A stretch of DNA of 64,000 nucleotides from Siphonodentalium dalli (lineage: Eukaryota > Mollusca > Scaphopoda > Gadilida > Siphonodentaliidae). A program made the position numbers and the translations under genes. Every line of letters starts with the position of its first letter. The first letter of the stretch is position 1. The stretch spans positions 34,538,918 to 34,602,917 of the forward strand of contig CP136062.1 in NCBI GenBank assembly GCA_032622095.1, written 5' to 3'. Under the pieces are notes generated by a model. That model ran no database searches. It was not told the DNA's origin and saw only the letters and a program-made list of their open reading frames with translations. This document shows, piece after piece, positions 35,921 to 45,818 of the stretch.

Positions 35921-36328
35921 TCAAGAGTTCCGAAATATATCAATGACCTTTTTTTTTATAAAAACTGAGAGATTCTTGGTAATTCTTCTGTTGTGGTTAT
36001 TGAATAGTGCTGCTAACTTGTTAGCGTTTGGTCTCCGATAATAGTATGGTCCCAGGTATTGTACGCGTATGTCTTGGGGTTCAATACATTTAAGGATTAC
36101 ATGATACTCGTCGCATATTTCTGAGTTGCAGAGGGCACATAATCTATCCGAATATGGGGCATTGGTCCACGTGCCATATTCTATTGAGAGTCTATGGTTC
36201 CTCGTTCGGAAAAGGAGGATGCTTTGCATGACTCTGTGGTTTGTTATTGATAGGTAACTTTCTCGTTCAAATGAGGTCTTGATAATACGATAAGATGCGA
36301 ATTTACTGGATGTTGCTATCGATGACAA
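35921..36328 (-). pseudogene. LINE ORF2 C-terminal fragment
   Basis: This 135-codon frame has the C-terminal layout of LINE polyproteins: MQSILLFRTRNHRLSIEYG, then LCALCNSEICDEYHVILKC (Cys/Cys/His/Cys) and YYYRRPNANKLAALF. No endonuclease or reverse transcriptase remains, so it is 5'-truncated. It is not the same copy as the 18-21 kb LINE, whose C-terminus differs. Confidence 0.8.
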
Positions 36329-36608
36329 CTAATTGTGCTTGGCATGCTCATCGATACTCATTCTCATGATAGCATTATGTATTCAAGCAAGTGTACTAGT
36401 CATCATACTTATAAACCTGTGGATATATATACATAATCATAATATTTAATGAACATTGAAGTCACTTCCGACATATATATTAGCTTACCACTAAATCCGT
36501 TTTATGTTAATGTTCTAATTGGACGCTAGACCATTGGAAATGCATACATGGATGCTCATGCAGTGCCATATTCGTCAAATGTGTTAGCGTTCATGAATAA
36601 CTCGTTCG

Positions 36609-37500
36609 GACGTTAGAACGATCAACCAATTAGTTTGTAAAAGTGGTCAATATTAGCCAGTTTCTTTGCTAAAGACGTAAGCCTACATCCTTCTCGAAAT
36701 TTGAATGCCATTGTGCGCAAATTTCACCGTTTAATCTTCTAGTCTATTCCAGACAAAGCAATTTTCCAAGTAGATTTGGAGAGCTTCTATTAGTACAATG
36801 GCCTTTCCTATAGAACGTTAATGTCAATAGAACGTTGTTTGATAAACCAACGGCTAATTATGGACCCCTCTCCAATTCTGATATCTCACGATAATCCAGC
36901 GACAAAAAGGGCACCAGTCTCATAAGAGACATATACAACATCACAAAACAACAGGTATGTATTGGACAGTAAACGCCCTTTGTGCTTGTCGTGTTTAGTA
37001 ACTCATTCAACGTTCTTTTTAAATATTTTAGAGTTTGCGAGTTGTTAGTCTTGGATCTGATGTTAGAATAATGAACCAATTAGTGTGTAAAAGTGGTCAA
37101 TATCAGCCAGTTTCTTTGCAAAAGACATAAAGGTTACATCCTTCTAGAAAATTTAATTGTCATTGTGTTTCGCAAATTTAACGGTTTATTGTTCTAGTTT
37201 ATTCTAAGCAAAGTCATTATCAAGGTAGACCTGGAGAGCTTCGATAGGCATTATGGTATTTCCCATAGAAATTTAATTTTAATAGAACGTTGTTTGATAA
37301 ACTAAAGGCTAATTTTGGACCACTCTCCAAATCTGACCTTTCACGATAATCGAGCCATAACAAAAGGCCTCCAACCTCATATGAGCGATCTACAACATCA
37401 CAGCACAACAGGTGTGTCTTGGAGGTAGTAAGCGCCCTTTGTGTTTGTCGTGTCGAGTTATCCATTCAAAGTTTTTCAATTAAACATTAAAAGTTCTCTT
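36609..37500. repeat. 450-bp tandem duplication, two copies
   Basis: CCAATTAGT(T/G)TGTAAAAGTG starts at 36626 and 37076. Matching blocks follow in order (CCAGTTTCTTTGC, ACATCCTTCT, GAACGTTGTTTGATAAAC, CAACATCACA, CGCCCTTTGTG). Divergence is roughly 15-20% by eye. No coding function is evident. Confidence 0.9.
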
Positions 37501-38990
37501 CCTGCTGGATCGGTAAAAAGCGACATTAGCCAGTCAATATAGGTGATCGTGAGTATGTGGCAGTGAGGCTCAAATTGCCTCTACTCCTATCGTTAAGGCT
37601 ACATACACATACAGACAATACGTTTACAACTTAAAGTCTGAAAGTAACGGTATGACATGTTCAGACTAAAACCGGACCATTGTCATGTGCACATAAATTA
37701 TAAGTACTTGTAATAGCGTGTGTACCCCTCCCTTCTCACACCCCTGAATCGAACGGAACTTTGATGGAAACAATTTGATGGCGACAAAATGTTTCACCAA
37801 ATGTTTGGTCGGTATCCGTGGTGCATGTCATATATATAAATACCAGCCAGATAAACATGTATCACTTAACATGGCCTATGAATAAACCCACTTGTATGAC
37901 ATGTTATAATCGATATATATACAATCAAATACATACAACTGAGCAGTATTTGTTACGTGCTTCATTTTGTACGTATGCATATAAATTGTATACTAGCAGT
38001 TATTATGTATATATGCAAAATTATTATGTTGGGTTTTATGTTTGAACATATAGGCCGGAGTCATCATCTCCAGTTTAAACATCCGAGTTAAACCTGGTTT
38101 TAGACCTACATTGGTGGTCAAAGGGCGCATCTTGTCGTTCAGTTGTCATTTAGTTGATAACTCTATTCGATGGTATGAACATGCAGTCAAACTACCTTGT
38201 TACCAATCAGAACAATGTGCAGGCCGATAAAACGCTTATTGACACGCCATAAATTATCGCGAGCGATATGTATTCATTGAGAAACAAGTATCGCTCATGG
38301 ACCACTAATCCATTCTTATTCTGCGTTTAAACAAATCTGCCAAAGGGCATGTCTCTCGACGCGAGTTTCACCACTTTGTTTGTGGTTTTCCGCAAGATGC
38401 TTTACCCGAAAAGACAAAAGTTGGTGTGTTTACATGTATGTTTATATAGACATAGTATGAGATCTGTCTATCTATCCGTCCGTCCGTTCGCAACTTTTCG
38501 TCCTAACCCCAGAACCGCTGTTGTGGGTTAAGTAACTAGATAGAACAAGTTGTAACGAGCACATTTGTTTATTGTTTTGTGTCTACTGATCGCCGCCAAA
38601 AGAGTAGCCGTTAACGTGTCACTTGCAACACTTAGGAAACAGCCGTCCACACCATACTGTGCCATAACCAATAAAAAATCGAAGACTGCCCTCCTGCAAT
38701 GTTTTTTTGTTCTTGAGGACACAATTGTCCCGGTTATTTACGCTGTTGGGGTAGGATTGTAATATATGAAAACTTCAGAAATTAGCAGTCTTCCGGGGAC
38801 TTAGTATCGAACGTGTTTTTATTTTTGAAAACAATGAAAACTGGTTCAGCCAGTTACAGGGGTGTGTTGACGATTTAAATGCAGACGGGGAACCACAGTG
38901 CAGTTATATTTGTCGTTAACTTCCTGTTGATCTCTCCAAGACAAAATCCATACATGGGAATGACATGACCACCATCCGATTTTAAATGTG
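37501..38990. other. intergenic, nothing recognised
   Basis: No supported gene or array. Confidence 0.4.
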
Positions 38991-38995
38991 TGGTA

Positions 38996-39450
38996 TCGAA
39001 TAACTTTATTCTCAATACTTGGATGCCATATGAGTTTGTTATTTTGTGCATAATATTAGATAATCCTTTAATCAAAAACAATCATTTTTAGAACTGGAAT
39101 TGAAAACAAATATCTTCGATCTGAATTGGGTGGGGGTGGCGAATAACTGTATTCTTCAAACTTGGGGTGGCGAATAACATTGGTCTTTAAACTCCGACGT
39201 AGATACGTTTCTAACTTTTTGTATTTGATTAGACGATCCTTCATTCATAAACAATCATTTCATAGAACTGGAAGTCGAATTGCGAATAAAAATCTGCGAT
39301 CTGAAATTATGTATTGGTTGGTGGGTTGGCGGGGTGGTGAATAACTTTATTCTTAATACTTGGATATCAGATAAGTTTCTTATGCTGTACATTACATTAG
39401 TCGATTGACAATAGAGCCCAATTATTTAGCACAACCCATCCTGATGTTGA
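38996..39450. repeat. about 170-bp tandem repeat, 2.5 copies
   Basis: GAATAAC(T/A)TT(A/G)(T/G)TC-type starts at about 38998, 39172 and 39339, with shared AAACAATCATTT, TAGAACTGGAA and GCGATCTGAA words between. Confidence 0.75.
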
Positions 39451-40290
39451 AAATGAACATGCCATGCTGCTACTAAGAAAAGTATACAAGGAACCAGTTT
39501 TTGAACAGTTGCCCCCACACTAGTGAAATCTATTTCATTCCTTGTATTGTCTTTAAGGTGTTTGATGAATGTTAATTAACCATAGAGTTAGAGATAGAAC
39601 AAAATTTATTAAGGTTAACGAGCCATACAGCTCTAACGGCAAAATGAACAATGACCGTTTTCAACTATATCGGGTCTTGCGTACAATGTTATAAATCTAT
39701 ATTTTATCTGACAACCATAGAGGTCACGTGACATTAAACCACATTAAATCACACCAACATCACAGTGAAATCTATTTCATTCCTTGTATTGTCTTTAAGG
39801 TGTTTGATGAATGTCAATTAACCATAGAGCTAGAACAAAATTGATGAAGGTTAACTAGCCATACAGCTATAACGGCAAAATGAACAATGACCGTTTTCAA
39901 CTATATCGGGTCTTGCGTACAATGTTATAAATCTATATTTTGTCTGAGTTAAACAACCCACAATGTTAACTCCAACCTTCCTGAGCGCATCTGCTGTTTC
40001 GACTGAACCAGTAAACAATAAAGGCAAGTGAACCGGATGATTTGGGGATATATGGCGGCTATTTGGGGTAGATTTGGTCAAAAACATGCACAAAAATCCT
40101 CGAAAATATCCTGATTTTTGCTTAAGATGGCAGCCATCTTGGATTTGGAGATCACGTGACATTAAAACATTGGAATAGAGTGCAATTTCGATGTTGAAAA
40201 TGTGCATGCCATGCTTCTACTAAAAAGTATACAAGGAACCAGTTTTTGAACAGTTGCCCCAACCCTAGTAAATGTCCCGTAGTAATATGG
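39436..40290. repeat. nested duplication with A-B-B-A order
   Basis: Block A (GATGTTGAAAATG to GAACAGTTGCCCC) lies at 39443-39513 and again near 40190-40262. Block B (GAAATCTATTTCATTCCTTG to ATCTATATTTT) lies at 39526-39700 and 39769-39943. All are in the same orientation. It is probably one element duplicated internally. Confidence 0.8.
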
Positions 40291-40366
40291 AAATCATTAT
40301 TAATTTTGTTTAACCCCAACGGTTTCGTGATCATTTTACCTTAATAAAAATATGATATATGTATCG

Positions 40367-41041
40367 CGCATGGACCTCAACATTGCACATTTTGTTGCTA
40401 AATCGGCTGCGTGATCAGCACCATGGCAGTCACAAGGGAATCCTTGAATTCTCGTGCGGTGCCGCACAGCGGGCATCTATATAGGACAGGGAGGCAACCA
40501 TATAACCCGTTCCATATTTTCGAAAATAGGGCTGAAGTCGTGCGTGGAGTGTCAAAATAGCCCCTTTTGATACTAAATCGGCTGCGTGGCCAGATCCATG
40601 GCGGCCACCCGGGAATTCTTGCATTTTCGTGCGGTGCCACCCAGCGGGCATCTATAGGTCAGGGACGTGACTATATAGCCCCTTCAAAATATTCGAAAAT
40701 TGGTCTGAAGTCGTGCATGGAGACCAAATAGCACGTTTTGTTACTAAATCGGCTGCGTAGCCAGAACCATGGCGGCCACCCTGGAATCCTGGCATTTCCG
40801 TGCGGTGCCACCGAGCGGGCATCTTATATATGACAGGGGCAGAAGGATTCCCTTGTGACTGCAATGGTTCTGGCCACGCAGCCGATTTAGCAACAAAAAT
40901 TGCAATGTTGAGCTCCGTGCACAACTTCAGCCCAATTATCGAACATTTGGAAGGGGTTATATGGTTGCGTCCCTGTCCCGTTGACGCCCACCGAGTGGCA
41001 CCGCATGCAAATGCAAGGATTCCCGGGAGGCCGCCATGCTT
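40367..41041. repeat. about 173-bp repeat: three direct copies plus one inverted
   Basis: CTAAATCGGCTGCGT occurs at 40398, 40573 and 40744, and its complement near 40875. CCATGGCGGCCACC, GTGCGGTGCC and AGCGGGCATCT repeat in step. ORFs across it on both strands are repeat products. Confidence 0.9.
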
Positions 41042-41596
41042 CTAGCTACGTAATCATGTTTATGGGCTGCGAAACGGTTTTCAAAAACATTTCTTTGTTT
41101 TTTTGTAACATCTCCCAGTCTGTTGTTGAAAATACGTAAGAGTTTTAGGTCCTGATGGATCTGGGTTTTCTCGATCCATATTGTCGATTTAATTGTTTAA
41201 ATACCAGAGGAGCAGATGGTGGCGATTTTCTGCTATGTCTATATAGTGGTATAAACGATACGACGTCACGATATCGGGAAGAGAAGTCCCAGAACCCAAG
41301 ATACTGGCAGGTATACCACGATGAGATCAGTGAAACCCACTTGAAATCCTAAACGCTCTGTATAGTCACACCGACTATCGACCCATTGGCCAAAGCCGGG
41401 ACTATAGCCTATAGTACATGTATGAGGTGGCGCGGCTTTTCCAAATTAATTGTCAACACACCTCATCCCACACGGACAACATCTTCATGTATACGGTATT
41501 TTTATTTGTTTATATCTGCACTAAGTATACACTAATACTATAAAACAAGTTGATTATACGGTGACAGTCTTGATTTCTTGTTTACACTCAGACAGA

Positions 41597-42153
41597 ATGT
41601 CATCCGGAAAACTAGCAATTTATTTGTTCCTAATATTCAGCCAACTTAAGTCGGACAACGATTCCAACATTTATAACCAAAATATGCAATATATGTATAT
41701 AGTCATTCTCCAAGACAATGCCAATTTGTATTGTAATAATCAATCGGATAGGAATTTCATGAAAGCATTGTCATTCTGTGTACGTAGCATCAATTATAAG
41801 ACTGGAGCTATATTTCAGCCTTTTCTATACATGCCCAGCGATACCTATATCGATTGGCATGTGTCCCTCGTCAAAGTTTCAACAGGAAGGGGATCCTGAT
41901 GTTGAAATGTAAACCGTTGAAAGAAGCACTCAATGTGATAACTACAAAAGGCTTTTACCACCCAAGGCGTACCTGTTATTCTGGAAATCCATATATTAAT
42001 CTTATGAGACTGGTGGAAGCGAACAGATTTGGAGAGGTGATTAAAAATAACTCTATAGATACTGACACACAATGTTCTGTTGAAATGAATCTCCTAATTG
42101 AAAATACCGCTAGGTTTATCGACGCTCCGTGGGTCTACTTGGATAGATCTTGA
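41597..42153 (+). pseudogene. secreted-type protein, apparently frameshifted; unknown
   Basis: From ATG 41597 the frame encodes a good signal peptide (KLAIYLFLIFSQ core) and about 80 more residues including two Cys, then stops at 41897-41899. The +2 frame from about 41880 continues with protein-like sequence (TTKGFYHPRRTCYSGNPYIN, then NLLIENTARFI) to TGA at 42151. A single frameshift near 41880-41897 would join both into about 185 residues. It may be a damaged gene or a gene with an unseen small intron. The family is not recognised. Confidence 0.35.
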
Positions 42154-42614
42154 AACTTATGATGCAGAATAGCTTTTACCTCCCTTTAACTCAATTGGAA
42201 ATTAATTGATTAATCTTGGCATCTATCACAAAGAAATGGGTTCATCGTCCAAACCATGACTAAAACGCACACTGCCATACATATTTAATAGAAAACATTT
42301 TTGACATAGCATCATACATCCTGGGACCCAACTTTAGCCCAAGCCTGTGTACATATTCCGTCATTTTCTAGTCATTGTTTTTTTAATTTGGCACAGATAT
42401 TAAACATCGTTGGAACCTGCAATTCTGAGTTTGGTTGGAACCATTTTTGTCGAGTTCTTGTCATTTTTGCCGACTTTTCTAGCTCGTTAGCGCAATAACT
42501 TGAACAAATATTAACCGATTTTAACAATGTTTTGCGTAAGAGCTATTTAAAAAAAATTCGAAAACCAGACTTATCCGATCTTTTCTACCGCAATTATGGC
42601 CCCTACCCAGTAAA
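42154..42614. other. intergenic, nothing recognised
   Basis: No supported gene or repeat. Confidence 0.4.
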
Positions 42615-42745
42615 CATTGAGGCACCAATTCGGTGCTGATCCGGCACCAGAAAAGGTACCAGTTTGGTACCGGATTTCCGGTGCCGGTTTGGCATTGAAG
42701 TTGCACCCCGGTCATGCACCGGAATGGCACCAGTAAAGCGGTGGC
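42615..42745. repeat. diverged 25-bp GGTACC/GGCACC repeats, left block
   Basis: GGCACC, GGTACC and GGTGCC words occur every 12-13 bp, as in the array at 42841. The block is separated from that array by about 95 bp of other sequence. Confidence 0.75.
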
Positions 42746-42840
42746 AATTTTTTTTCAGTGATTTACTAGTTTACTCGATATATCATATAGTGATGTAAAA
42801 TCATATATTGTTGAACGAATACCAGACTAGTGTTGTTTTC

Positions 42841-43160
42841 GCAGTACCATTTTGGTATCAAAATAGCGGTACCATTTTGGTACCAAAATAGCGGTACCAT
42901 TTTGGTACCAAAATAGCGGTACCATTTTGGTACCAAAATAGCGGTACCAAAATTGTGGTACCATTGTGGTACCAAAATTGTGGTACCAAAATTGCGGTAC
43001 CATTTTGGTACCAAAATTGCAGTACCATTTTGGTACCAAAATTGCGGTACCATTTTGGTACCAAGAGAGTGGTACCATTTTGGTACCAAAAGAGTGGTAC
43101 CATTTTGGTACCAAAAGAGTGGTACCATTTTGGTACCAAAAGAGTGGTATCAATCCGATG
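42841..43160. repeat. 25-bp minisatellite with two GGTACC sites per unit
   Basis: The units begin with GCGGTACC at 42866, 42891, 42916 and 42941 and continue to about 43150. Each has GGTACC-ATTTT-GGTACC-AAAAT plus a 3-bp linker, so it is nearly self-complementary. The period is not a multiple of three, and several frames on both strands stay open as artefacts. Confidence 0.97.
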
Positions 43161-43214
43161 ATTGTATACTGGTGCCACATTGGCTTCATAAGATCAGCTA
43201 TATATAGTAACCTT

Positions 43215-43510
43215 TCGATAATATTCCAGTGCTAATTCAGGGTCGCAATATTGGTATCATTCCAATGTTTGCATATTGGTGCCAGATCGGCATCGTAATA
43301 TCGGTATCATTCCGACGATGCTATATCGGTACCAGATCGGCATCGTAATATCGGTATCGTTCTGATGATGGTATATCGGTACCAGATCAGCATCGTCATA
43401 TCAGTATCATTCCGATGGTGGTATATCGGTGCCGAATCAGCATCAATATATCAGTATCGCTCCGAAGATGATAGGACGGTGCCAATTCAGCATTATAATA
43501 TCATCATAAA
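43215..43510. repeat. 50-bp repeat related to the 25-bp array
   Basis: GCCAGATCGG-type words recur at 43281, 43331, 43381, 43431 and 43481, exactly 50 bp apart, with GGTATC(A/G)TTC and TATATCGGT. The period is twice that of the adjacent array, and GGTACC is degenerate. Confidence 0.92.
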
Positions 43511-43659
43511 ACATTTTGGACAATAGGAATATAACTGCTGCATCCTTTCAATTACGAAGTCGAGGAATAATAAGGAATAAGTACAGCCAAAGGACAGGTG
43601 AAATACAATGATTTACAAAATAGAAGGAAACATGTTTATTTCAACGAAAACAAATAATC

Positions 43660-43664
<5 letters not shown>

Positions 43665-43692
<28 letters not shown>

Positions 43693-43693
43693 G
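43665..43693. repeat. (AT)n microsatellite
   Basis: About 14 AT dinucleotides in a row. Confidence 0.95.
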
Positions 43694-43807
43694 TACAAGG
43701 TATGAAGAAAATAAAACGAATATCATAATGAAAGTATCAATGACAATGCAGCTCCATGTCAATTTAACTGACATAACACAATACTAATTACTCCTGGATG
43801 CTATAAC

Positions 43808-44061
43808 AAGAGCATGCCGTCGGGCGTGGGCACAATACGCCTTTTCTGGAGTAAAGTGGGGCAAGGTTCACTCGATTCAATCAAAAGTTATCATCTGGAA
43901 ACCGCATATGAGGTAAAATCTAAGTCGAAAAAGGGGCATAACTCAGTCAAAATCATGAACTTGAAATCTAAAGTTATCATCCGGAAACCAAAAGCGGATG
44001 GACAACCCATTTACATAATACGACCTTTTTTTCTCAAAAGGGCGTATAAAAATGATGTAAT
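43808..44061 (+). repeat. dispersed repeat copy ending GGGCGTATAAAAA
   Basis: Begins AACAAGAGCATG-like with GGGCGTGGGCACAATACGCC, contains AAAGTTATCATC(C/T)GGAAACC twice and AAGGGGCATAACTC, and ends TCAAAAGGGCGTATAAAAA. It is a short relative of the repeat at 52850-53728. Confidence 0.75.
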
Positions 44062-45223
44062 CCTAGACGAAAATGATCAAGAGAGTGGAAATTATAATGG
44101 TGTTTGTTTTAAAATTTTGTTATAATATTTATATCGGAAAAAAATTAAATTGAGCAAGAAAATAATTTTGTTTAATTATTTAAAATAAAATTTTATTATA
44201 TATTTTTTTTAAATTGAGCAAGAGCAAATTTATTCGAAAACAAATGAGTCAAACTCGATCGGTATTTTTGGCTGAGAAACTCAAATTTAAAATTTGGTTC
44301 TGATCGAATAGAAAATGTTATCACACCATGCGTAAAGTGTGTATGGGCGGACAGACAGATGGACGAATGATGAGTGGTCAATGTGGACGTTGACACTATG
44401 TGTACCATACAGTCCATACTATGGTATGGGTAAAAATTGCATGCTGAATTTACATTGGATAATACTGAAATTGAAAATGGCTGACAGCGGCCAAACAATC
44501 AGTTCCCATCTACTTGGGATGGTTTCATTGTAGGACCATACAAAAATTTGAGGTAAGACAAAGCAAATTTGATTTTTGAGAGAATGCAAATTTTTTTTTT
44601 GCCGTACCTCCTATATACATTGCTAGTAGAGTCTGTGTAGTTCGTGCTAATGGGTGCATATTTAAAAATCGAAAATGGCTGTCGGCAAAATTTTATTATT
44701 TTATTTGCCGATTGTCTATGAAAATTTTCATAATCATTGATGCATTGGTTCAGGCTGTAACCTGTGCTTAAGGATCAGAACATAAAACGACGCATGCTAG
44801 CTTCCCTTGATGTCAAGTTAAAAATGTGTGGGACACAACATAAAACCATAACTAACAAGTGCAGATATATTGGAGGCTTCCATTACTTCATAAAATATGA
44901 AATTGATATTCTCAACCGAAAAATGAAATTTGGTGGCGAAAACACCAGATCTATGAGTATATAGTGTCAATTATTGATTATGTCATTTAGAAATTATACA
45001 TTGGAATTGGTCTAATTTATTTGCTGGAATGTCAGATTATTATAGTTGCAAAGGATATGATATGAAAAAAATCATATGGATTGCCATTCATTCTTGTAAG
45101 AATGTTCCAACAATAAAGTTAAACAAACACCCTGGCTTTTTGTTGAACTTATTTGCTGAACATGCATACATATGAATAAATGAGAATCGAGTAAGTACTC
45201 ATCAGCGAGCATCCAGTTATTAA
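44062..45223. other. intergenic, nothing recognised
   Basis: No supported gene or strong repeat. Confidence 0.4.
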
Positions 45224-45635
45224 AGGGTTAGGTAGCAATACACAATTTTCAGAAATATTGGGGGTACTGTACTTCAAATCTAAGTTATCACACCATGAAA
45301 TGGAAAGTGTAACAAATGTACTTTGGCTTCTTCATTCAAATTTGTCAATGATCCTTGATTTGCACACATAAAACGCTCAATTTTACCCAGTTTTTTATAC
45401 TAAATTTTTTCAACATAAAAGCAGATGATGACAAAGCTAAATGTCAGTAAACAAGTTTCTTAATTTTTTCCAAAAATTTATAGTAAGAGCAGATGACAGG
45501 GATTCAGAAATGAGAAATCGGGCTATTTCCCTATAACCAAACATATGGAGTTGGCCTTCACTCAAAAAAAAATATAATGTTTTGTATCCAAAATCCCGAA
45601 CAACCCATGAAATTGTATACTGCTACCTTGACCCT
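45224..45635. mobile_element. MITE with 24-bp terminal inverted repeats
   Basis: AGGGTTAGGTAGCAATAC at the left is mirrored by GTATACTGCTACCTTGACCC at the right. 412 bp with no coding capacity. No clear target duplication. It lies just downstream of the eight-exon gene. Confidence 0.65.
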
Positions 45636-45678
45636 CTCATGACGGGTGCTGCATTGGTGCAGCATTAAATAACATGTG

Positions 45679-45742
45679 CCAGTGCATTCTTTCATATATG
45701 AGAATAGTATAATAGTACATATATAAAAGAATGCAGTGGCAC
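45679..45742. repeat. hairpin related to the piggyBac-like MITE stem
   Basis: GTGCCAGTGCATTCTTTCAT and ATAAAAGAATGCAGTGGCAC form an imperfect stem. The outer word GTGCCANTGCATTCT matches the 6914-7129 hairpins. It sits about 80 bp past the stop codon of the eight-exon gene and could lie in its 3' UTR. Confidence 0.7.
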
Positions 45743-45818
45743 AGGGTTTTCGCAAAATTTCAGGAAGCCAGTGAAAAACCAGTATTTCATTTCTATGTTG
45801 TTATCCTTGACTTCTCTT

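Noticed and set aside
36858-37465. 73- and 81-codon minus ORFs in the two 450-bp copies
   Set aside because: They lie at similar places in both duplicates but share little protein-level conservation by eye; kept as a repeat only.
40398-41045. Several ORFs on both strands, 73-90 codons
   Set aside because: Repeat products of the 173-bp GC-rich unit.
42766-43235. Six overlapping ORFs of 68-120 codons on both strands
   Set aside because: All arise from the 25-bp GGTACC array, whose unit lacks stops in several frames.
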